Below the pieces are notes generated by a model. It was not told the DNA's origin. It saw nothing but the letters and a program-made list of their open reading frames with translations, and searched no databases. A program made the position numbers and the translations under genes. Shown here in pieces: positions 58,240 to 64,000 of a stretch of 64,000 bases of DNA (positions are counted from its first letter, which is position 1; every line of letters begins with the position of its first letter). Origin of the DNA: Aeromonas fluvialis (lineage in GTDB: Bacteria; Pseudomonadota; Gammaproteobacteria; Enterobacterales; Aeromonadaceae); NCBI RefSeq assembly GCF_000819885.1, contig NZ_CDBO01000040.1:62001-126000 (forward strand), read 5' to 3'.

Positions 58240-58368
58240 CTCTCGACCACACTACCCGCGATGATGTGCCACATCCATGAGATGCGGCCGCTGACCTGCC
58301 GTGAAATCGAAATGGGCGAGCCCGATTGCGTCGACGAACGGGACAAGTGGTTTATCAAGCTGGCGTAA
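58240..58368 (+). pseudogene. Partial tandem copy of the YkgJ-type gene 3' end
   Basis: From 58261 this reads MMCHIHEMRPLTCREIEMG and on to DERDKWFIKLA, against MMCRIYEVRPLICREFEMG ... DERDKWFITLK at the same place in the parent gene (parent copy 58114-58221). The copy is offset by 147 bases, has four extra bases just before its ATG-ATG that break the frame, and lacks the Cys-rich N-terminus. Differences are mostly third-position or conservative, so the duplication is old and was partly held by selection or conversion. Confidence 0.8.
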
Positions 58369-58375
58369 ATGGTGG

Positions 58376-58398
58376 AGAGGGCGTTCAAGGCCCTTTTG
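58376..58398 (+). terminator. Probable terminator after the YkgJ-type gene and its copy
   Basis: AGGGC (58378-58382) pairs with GCCCT (58390-58394) and is followed by TTTT. It lies between the partial copy and the menA stop. Confidence 0.5.
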
Positions 58399-58429
58399 AT
58401 TGTTGGCGTTGGCGACCGGTGGTGATCCG

Positions 58430-59335
58430 TCAGGAGAGCGCCAACCCGATGGAGAGCAGCAGGCTGAACAGAAAGGCGCTGATGGCTGTTTTCTTCAGGG
58501 CGCCGGTCAGCACCTCGCCATCGTAGCTTTCGCGCAAGGTACGGGCCGCATCGCTGAGAGGCTTCATGGCGGGCAGGAAGATCCACGGCCAGAAACTGGC
58601 GGGCTGAGTCAGGATAAAGGCGATGGTCGCCAGCAGCGCAGCCCCCAGCAGCACCCAGTGATAGGCGATGGCGCGGTTGCGGCCAAGGCGCACCGCCAGG
58701 GTGATCTTGCCGCTGGCGGCGTCGGTCTCGATGTCGCGCACATTGTTGATATTGAGCACGGCGGTGGCCAGCAAACCACAAGCGGTAGCGGGCAGCAGCA
58801 GATCCCACGCCAGACTCTTGGTAAAGAGGTAGTAGGAGCCGAGCACCCCCAGCAGACCGAAGAACAGAAACACCGAGATATCGCCAAACCCGCGATAACC
58901 GTAAGGGGTCTTGCCCACGGTGTAGGTCACCGCCGCGACGATGGCCGCACCACCTAACACCACAAATGCCAAAATCTGCAGCCACTGGCCGCCGAAGGCG
59001 CTGCCCAGCAACAGCAGGCCACTGGCCACCGCCGCCAGTGCAGTCAGCGCCATCGCCACGCACATCTGCTTTTGGGTAATAAGGCCGGAGACCACCGCCC
59101 GCTGTGGGCCGATCCGCTCACCGTTGTCGGCACCGGAGACCGCATCGCCGTAATCGTTGGCCAGGTTGGAGAGGATCTGCAGCAGGATGGCGGTCAGCAC
59201 GGAGAGCGCCATGATGGTGCCATCGAAGGCACCGCGGCTGGCAGCCAGCCCCGAGCCCAGCAGGATGGAAGAGCAGGCGAGCGGCAAGGTGCGCAAACGC
59301 GCCGCCAGCAACCAAACAGAGAAGGTATTTGTCAT
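58430..59335 (-). CDS. menA: 1,4-dihydroxy-2-naphthoate polyprenyltransferase MenA
   Basis: MenA prenylates dihydroxynaphthoate to demethylmenaquinone in the inner membrane. The 301-residue, nine-helix UbiA-family protein has the two Asp motifs NLANDYGDAVSGAD (about residues 55-68) and NNVRDIETDAASGK. ATG 59335 aligns with E. coli MenA (MTEQ...LWLESLRPKTLPLA type start, here MTNTFSVWLLAARLRTLPLA); the frame is open upstream without similarity. Divergent from the menF cluster, so the pathway's membrane step is local. Confidence 0.95.
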   Translation of the reverse strand: MTNTFSVWLLAARLRTLPLACSSILLGSGLAASRGAFDGTIMALSVLTAILLQILSNLANDYGDAVSGADNGERIGPQRAVVSGLITQKQMCVAMALTALAAVASGLLLLGSAFGGQWLQILAFVVLGGAAIVAAVTYTVGKTPYGYRGFGDISVFLFFGLLGVLGSYYLFTKSLAWDLLLPATACGLLATAVLNINNVRDIETDAASGKITLAVRLGRNRAIAYHWVLLGAALLATIAFILTQPASFWPWIFLPAMKPLSDAARTLRESYDGEVLTGALKKTAISAFLFSLLLSIGLALS

Positions 59336-59543
59336 ATTGTGATGGCCAAACAATCGGATTTTGATCGTGTTAAGGGTTATCGAACCGGATTTGGGTATAC
59401 TTGGCCCCGGAGAGTGAAGCTCCCGCGGGCGATTTACATGGACGAATGGGCAGATAATATATAGGAAATCCTCGCCCTTTGGCATAAACCTACGGCATCC
59501 TGCTACCGGATCGCTCGTTACTACCCGGCTCAGACAAGAATCC

Positions 59544-60866
59544 ATGTTGGCTCAGACCCATATCAAGCAACAACTGGACGCCCTGCGTCACAGCAACGTC
59601 AGCGGCTTCGTGCGGTTGCGAGTAGCGATCGAGACCCGCTCCTTTCTGGGCTGGCTCGCGGCGCAAACCCTCTATCCCCGCATCTACTGGCAGGCCCGTG
59701 GAGAGGATCGTCCCGAGTATGTTGCGCTGGGGGCCATCCATGAGCTGACCGAGCCGCACGCCATCAAGCGGGTGTGTGCCAACACGGCTAGCCAGCATCA
59801 TGACGACAGCCCCCGCTACTATGGCGGACTGGCGTTCGATCCGGCCCAATCCGGTTGGCAAGGGTTTGGCCCCTGCCGTTTCGTGCTGCCCCGCATCGAG
59901 CTGGTGCGCCGTGGCGAGTGCGTCAGCCTCTGCCTCAACCTCTGGCTGGATGACGACAATCTGGAGGCCGAACTGCAAGCGGCCGAAGCCGCCCTCGATG
60001 CCCTGCGCCCGGAAGCGCCGCTGCCCGCCCTGCAAAAGCAGCCCTGGCAGCGACAGGATTGCCCCGGCCCCGCCCAGTGGCAAACCCTGGTAGAGCGCGT
60101 TACCGCCCCCGATTTTCAGGCGCACACCCCCAAGGTGGTGCTATCGCGGGAGAGCGTGCTGACCAGTCCGAACCATGATGCAGATATCAATCCCTGGACC
60201 ATGCTCGACCAGTGGGCCCGCCACGCCCAGGACTGCTTCCACTTTGGTTTTCAATTCTCCCCCGAGCAGGCCTTTATCGCCTGCTCCCCCGAGCGGCTCT
60301 ACCGCCGGGAAGGGAGACACCTCTTTACCGAGGCGCTGGCGGGCACCATCCGCCGCTCCGGCGATGAAGAGGTGGATGCCCAACTGGCCGCCGAGCTGCT
60401 GGCCGACAGCAAGAACCGGCTGGAGAACCGGCTGGTGCACGCCGACATCCTCAACCGACTGGCGCCACTGACCCACGATGCCAGCCTGACCGAGCCGCGC
60501 ATTCTCAAACTCCGGCTGCTGCAACACCTCAAGTGCGATATCGAAGCCGAGCTCAAGCCCGGCGTCTGCGACTGGCAGTTGCTCGATACCCTCCACCCCA
60601 CACCGGCGGTCGGCGGCGCCCCGCGCGAGGCGGCGCTGGCCTTTATCCGCGAGTTCGAGCCCTACGATCGGGGCTGGTACGCCGGTGCCTGCGGCATGTT
60701 GAGTCGGGAGACTTCCGAGTTCTCGGTCGCCATTCGCAGCGCCCGCATTCAGCCGGGCAGCGTCACCCTGTTTGCCGGTGCCGGCATTGTCGCCGGTTCC
60801 GAGCCTGTCGCCGAGTGGGCCGAGCTCGACAACAAGATCGCCAATGTGCTCTCCCTGCTGGGATAG
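59544..60866 (+). CDS. menF: Isochorismate synthase MenF
   Basis: MenF turns chorismate into isochorismate for menaquinone. The 440-residue enzyme has the chorismate-binding fold with [52 protein letters not shown] and [19 protein letters not shown] and AVGG contain active-site residues of the MST family. First gene of menF-menD-menH-menB. Confidence 0.95.
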   Translation: MLAQTHIKQQLDALRHSNVSGFVRLRVAIETRSFLGWLAAQTLYPRIYWQARGEDRPEYVALGAIHELTEPHAIKRVCANTASQHHDDSPRYYGGLAFDPAQSGWQGFGPCRFVLPRIELVRRGECVSLCLNLWLDDDNLEAELQAAEAALDALRPEAPLPALQKQPWQRQDCPGPAQWQTLVERVTAPDFQAHTPKVVLSRESVLTSPNHDADINPWTMLDQWARHAQDCFHFGFQFSPEQAFIACSPERLYRREGRHLFTEALAGTIRRSGDEEVDAQLAAELLADSKNRLENRLVHADILNRLAPLTHDASLTEPRILKLRLLQHLKCDIEAELKPGVCDWQLLDTLHPTPAVGGAPREAALAFIREFEPYDRGWYAGACGMLSRETSEFSVAIRSARIQPGSVTLFAGAGIVAGSEPVAEWAELDNKIANVLSLLG

Positions 60867-60898
60867 TCATTCACCCTTTTCACGCTACGAGAGCCCCT

Positions 60899-62656
60899 AT
60901 GCCCACCCGTAAAGAGCCTGCCAGCGAAGAGTTTGCCTGCCCCCCGTTTTCGAGCCAGCACGCCACCTTCAACCACGTCTGGTCCTCCCTCTTGCTGGAG
61001 GAGCTCTTTCGCCTCGGGGTGCGCGACATCGCGCTGGCCCCCGGCTCCCGCTCTGCGCCGCTGACCATGGCGGCTGCGGCGCATCAGGGCTTTCGTTGTC
61101 ACCTGCACTTTGACGAGCGCGGCCTCGGCTTTATGGCGCTGGGGCTGGCCAAGGGGAGCAACCGGCCGGTGGCGGTGATCATGACCTCGGGCACAGCCGT
61201 GGCCAACCTCTGGCCCGCCGTGGCAGAGGCCCAGCTCACCGGTGTGCCGCTGATTATTCTCTCCGCCGATCGTCCTCCTGAGCTTATCGACAACGGTGCC
61301 AATCAGGCGATCGACCAGCAGGGGATCTTCGGCCACTACCCCGTCTATCAGCAGAATCTGCCGAGCCCCACCCCGACCATTCCGGCCGCTTTCGTGCTGA
61401 GCTCGGTAGATCAGGCGCTGGCCAGACAGACGCTCACCCCCGGGGTGGTGCACTTCAACTGCATGTACCCCGAGCCCCTCTACCCGGGCGAGCACTATCA
61501 GGATTTCTCGGACTATCTGGCCCCCCTCGGTGACTGGCTCGGCTCGCGCAAGCCATGGAGCCCGTGGCAACAGAGCGAGGCCACCTGCCCCCCTCAGGCA
61601 CAGTGGGAAACCTTTCGGCAACAGCGCGGCATCGTTGTGGCTGGTCGCATTACCGACCCGAAGCAGGCACAGACCGCCGCCGCGCTGGCGGAGCAACTCG
61701 GCTGGCCGCTGCTGGCGGATCTGCAGAGCCAGATCCGCTTCGATAGCCGCAACCTCATCCATATGGATATGGCGCTCAACGACCCTGAATTCGTCGCCGA
61801 GCTGGGCCGGGCCGACGTGCTGTTGCAATTTGGCGCGCGGCTTGTCTCCAAGCGGCTTGGCCAGTTCATCAAACACCATTCATGGCAGGATTACTGGCTG
61901 GTGGATCCGCAACCGGCGCGGCTCGATCCCGACTACCGACTGCGCAACCGGCTGCTCTGCTGTGCCAGCGCCTTTGTCGCGGCCCATCCGGTCACCACCC
62001 GGGCCCCTTGGCACACATTGGCCGAGCTGCAACACAACGCCAGCCAGCAGATCGCCGCCGCCTGCAATCGCTTCTCGGAGCTCGGGGTCTGCCATCGCCT
62101 CAACCGCCTGATCGAAGGACAACTGTTTGTCGGCAACAGCATGCCGGCCCGACTGATGGATATGCTCGGTGAAACGGGCAAGGGGCCGAGCCGGGTGATG
62201 ACCAACCGCGGTGCCTCTGGCATCGATGGCCTGATCGCCACCGCCTACGGTTTTGCCCAATCGGCCCGGCCGGGCAGCGATGAGCCCACCACCCTGCTGC
62301 TTGGCGATCTGAGCGCCCTGCACGATCTCAACAGCCTAGCCCTGCTTGGCAAGGCGAGCCGACCGCTGGTGGTGATCCTGCTCAACAACGATGGTGGCAG
62401 CATCTTCCGTATGTTGCCGGTGCCCACCGAAGGGGAGCTGCTGGAGAGCTACTACCGGCTGCCCCACGGCCTCAGCTTTGAACATGCCGCCGCCATGTTT
62501 GGCCTCGCCTATCGCGCACCGACCACCCTGGCCGAGTTCGAACGCGATTACCGCGCCGCCCTCCAACATGGCGTTACCTTGATCGAGATCCGGGTACCGA
62601 GCGAGCAGGTAGCCGATGATCTCAAGGCGCTGGGAGCCGCCATCCGTGAGCGGTAA
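60899..62656 (+). CDS. menD: SEPHCHC synthase MenD
   Basis: A thiamine-diphosphate enzyme that joins isochorismate to 2-oxoglutarate. The 585-residue protein has the N-terminal ThDP half ([47 protein letters not shown]), and the C-terminal diphosphate-binding [17 protein letters not shown] with [11 protein letters not shown] 60899 aligns with relatives and has GAGAG ahead; an earlier open frame lies over menF. Followed by menH with an 11-base overlap. Confidence 0.96.
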   Translation: MPTRKEPASEEFACPPFSSQHATFNHVWSSLLLEELFRLGVRDIALAPGSRSAPLTMAAAAHQGFRCHLHFDERGLGFMALGLAKGSNRPVAVIMTSGTAVANLWPAVAEAQLTGVPLIILSADRPPELIDNGANQAIDQQGIFGHYPVYQQNLPSPTPTIPAAFVLSSVDQALARQTLTPGVVHFNCMYPEPLYPGEHYQDFSDYLAPLGDWLGSRKPWSPWQQSEATCPPQAQWETFRQQRGIVVAGRITDPKQAQTAAALAEQLGWPLLADLQSQIRFDSRNLIHMDMALNDPEFVAELGRADVLLQFGARLVSKRLGQFIKHHSWQDYWLVDPQPARLDPDYRLRNRLLCCASAFVAAHPVTTRAPWHTLAELQHNASQQIAAACNRFSELGVCHRLNRLIEGQLFVGNSMPARLMDMLGETGKGPSRVMTNRGASGIDGLIATAYGFAQSARPGSDEPTTLLLGDLSALHDLNSLALLGKASRPLVVILLNNDGGSIFRMLPVPTEGELLESYYRLPHGLSFEHAAAMFGLAYRAPTTLAEFERDYRAALQHGVTLIEIRVPSEQVADDLKALGAAIRER

Positions 62657-63407
62657 CAACACACCGCTGGTGCTGCTGCACGGCCTGCTGGGGGATGGCG
62701 GCGACTGGCAACCGGTGATCGACCGGCTGCCCGCCATCCACTGCATTGCCCTCGATCTGCCGGGTCACGGCCAGCATAGCGCTCTCAACGTCAGCGACTT
62801 TGAGCAGAGCCACCAGTGGCTGGTCGCCGAGCTGGCCAGCCGCAACATTGAACGCTATCTGCTGGCGGGTTACTCGCTGGGGGGGCGACTGGCCCTCTAT
62901 CACGCCAGCCAAGAGCCCGCCGGGCTGCAGGGGCTGCTGCTGGAGAACTGCCACCCGGGGCTACCGGCCAGTGAACGGGCCGCCCGCATCCAGCATGATG
63001 AACAGTGGGCGCAGCGCTTCGAGCGCGAGCCGCTGGCCAACGTGCTGGGCGACTGGTACCGGCAAGGGGTGTTTGCCGACCTTGACGACGCGGCCCGGGC
63101 CCGCCAGATCGCCCGCCGCCTTGGCAACGACGGTCTGGGCATCGCCACCATGCTGCGCACCACCTCGCTCGGCAAGCAGCCGGATCTCGCCCCCTGGCTC
63201 ATGGCGTGCCAGCTGCCGGTCACCTGGGTGAGTGGCCAGCGGGATCACAAATTCCATCAGCTGGCTTGCCAGCTGGCGAACCAAGATCGCAGAATCAACC
63301 ACTTGGTGCTGGATGGCGGCCATAATCTGCACGCCCATCAGCCAGAATCCTTTGCCCGACTCCTCGCGGAGTGGGTCAACCAACAAGAAGAGACGAGTCA
63401 TGATTGA
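62646..63407 (+). CDS. menH: SHCHC synthase MenH
   Basis: MenH eliminates pyruvate from the MenD product. The 253-residue alpha/beta hydrolase has nucleophile Ser77 in [24 protein letters not shown] at the oxyanion hole, and the Asp and His of the triad in GQRDHKF and [12 protein letters not shown] 62646, inside the end of menD, has GGGAG ahead and gives the natural length. Its TGA lies inside ATGATTGA, shared with the start of the following 41-codon ORF. Confidence 0.93.
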   Translation: MSGNNTPLVLLHGLLGDGGDWQPVIDRLPAIHCIALDLPGHGQHSALNVSDFEQSHQWLVAELASRNIERYLLAGYSLGGRLALYHASQEPAGLQGLLLENCHPGLPASERAARIQHDEQWAQRFEREPLANVLGDWYRQGVFADLDDAARARQIARRLGNDGLGIATMLRTTSLGKQPDLAPWLMACQLPVTWVSGQRDHKFHQLACQLANQDRRINHLVLDGGHNLHAHQPESFARLLAEWVNQQEETSHD

Positions 63408-63525
63408 AGCAATGACGGAAGCGGAACTGTACGCACCTGTTCAACATGCCGGGATTGCTCAACTCTATGTTCAACTCGGTGCTCAACTGCACTCGACCAG
63501 ATCAGAAGGAAAAAACCATGATTGA
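63400..63525 (+). repeat. Tandem copy of the menB start forming a 41-codon ORF
   Basis: The first 42 bases of menB (63518-63559) recur at 63400-63441 with one mismatch. From ATG 63400 a 41-codon frame ([18 protein letters not shown] ..., ending NHD) runs to TGA 63523-63525. Both its start and its end use the same ATGATTGA overlap: its start with the menH stop, its stop with the menB start. The unit is 118 bases, not a multiple of three. The near-identity shows a recent event, and the peptide has no enzyme domain. Confidence 0.85.
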
Positions 63526-64000
63526 AGCAATGACGGAAGCGGAACTGTACGCTCCTGTTGAGTGGCAGGATTGCTCCGCCGGTTACGAGGACATCCTCTA
63601 TCACAAGTCCAACGATGGCATTGCCAAGATCACCATCAACCGTCCCCAGGTACGCAACGCCTTCCGTCCCCGCACCGTCAAAGAGATGCTGCAGGCGCTG
63701 GCCGATGCCCGTTATGACGATCAGATCGGCACCATCATCCTGACCGGTTTTGGCGAGAAAGCCTTCTGCGCCGGCGGCGACCAGAAGATCCGTGGCGACT
63801 ACGGTGGATACCGCGATGATGAGGGAACTCACCACCTCAATGTGCTCGACTTCCAGCGCGACATCCGCACCTGTCCGAAACCTGTGGTTGCCATGGTGGC
63901 CGGTTACGCGGTCGGTGGCGGCCACGTGCTGCACATGATGTGTGACCTGACCATCGCCGCCGACAACGCCCAGTTTGGCCAGACCGGCCCGAAAGTGGGC
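63518..64000 (+). CDS. menB: 1,4-dihydroxy-2-naphthoyl-CoA synthase MenB, N-terminal part
   Basis: MenB closes the naphthoate ring from o-succinylbenzoyl-CoA. The 161 visible residues match E. coli Men[59 protein letters not shown] (CoA-site oxyanion loop), and [30 protein letters not shown] precedes the ATG at 63518. Runs off the right edge; about 125 residues are missing. menC and menE would be expected beyond. Confidence 0.95.
   Translation, partial: MIEAMTEAELYAPVEWQDCSAGYEDILYHKSNDGIAKITINRPQVRNAFRPRTVKEMLQALADARYDDQIGTIILTGFGEKAFCAGGDQKIRGDYGGYRDDEGTHHLNVLDFQRDIRTCPKPVVAMVAGYAVGGGHVLHMMCDLTIAADNAQFGQTGPKVG

Noticed and set aside
60533-60898. 122-residue N-terminal extension of MenD
   Set aside because: Lies within the menF reading frame in another phase; MenD homologues start at 60899.

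Overview
The window is core chromosome of a GC-rich gammaproteobacterium, almost certainly Aeromonas. Protein sequences track E. coli and Vibrio homologues closely, and the mix includes a HlyU-type regulator, the polar-flagellar MotX protein, FbpABC iron uptake and a very large lipoprotein pullulanase. I see no rRNA or tRNA gene, CRISPR array, prophage, integron or insertion sequence. Nearly all of it is housekeeping DNA, so the interest lies in intergenic sites, small ORFs and local rearrangements rather than a new multigene machine.

Layout. 1-2.8 kb: murJ (start only), rpsT, hlyU, and nhaA / small exported protein / nhaR with overlapping ends. 4.1-10.5 kb: rppH-ptsP-lgt-thyA, then a 733-bp non-coding block rich in DnaA boxes and GATC sites, then mutH and a lone CBM48 protein. 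10.6-16.4 kb: rpsP-rimM-trmD-rplS, ffh, ypjD and a CorC/YfjD-type protein. 16.5-20.3 kb: nsrR/hmp nitric oxide pair, motX, mdh. 20.5-24 kb: artPIQM arginine transport facing argR. 24-29 kb: fbpABC ferric transport followed by a DyP-type peroxidase. 29-37.5 kb: P-II, arfB, ogt, yaaA, pilTU facing yggS-proC-yggT-yggU-DUF4426.

37.7-46 kb: periplasmic glutathione peroxidase, NnrU-like protein, glycerate kinase/GntP permease with their CdaR activator, yacL, a DEAD-box helicase and tpx. 46-55 kb: zntA with a MerR-type promoter, pulA, a small MscS-like channel and zntB. 55-64 kb: yaiI, ydjM, dbpA, a YkgJ-type protein, and the menaquinone genes menA / menF-menD-menH-menB (menB runs off the end).

Themes. 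Zinc is handled by ZntA (efflux) and ZntB. Arginine uptake is probably repressed by ArgR through ARG boxes in the shared artP-argR spacer. NO detoxification by Hmp is probably controlled by NsrR from the shared promoter. Glycerate use is probably switched by CdaR.

Most worth a second look: (1) the rppH-mutH spacer, with three exact DnaA boxes and eleven GATC sites, which looks like the Aeromonas counterpart of a DnaA-reactivating (DARS2-type) locus; (2) a ten-base C tract just after the pullulanase lipobox, a candidate phase-variation switch; (3) three independent partial tandem duplications at gene ends (proC, the YkgJ-type gene, menB), the menB one creating a 41-codon ORF overlapping both neighbours; (4) an uncharacterised four-cysteine exported protein between nhaA and nhaR.
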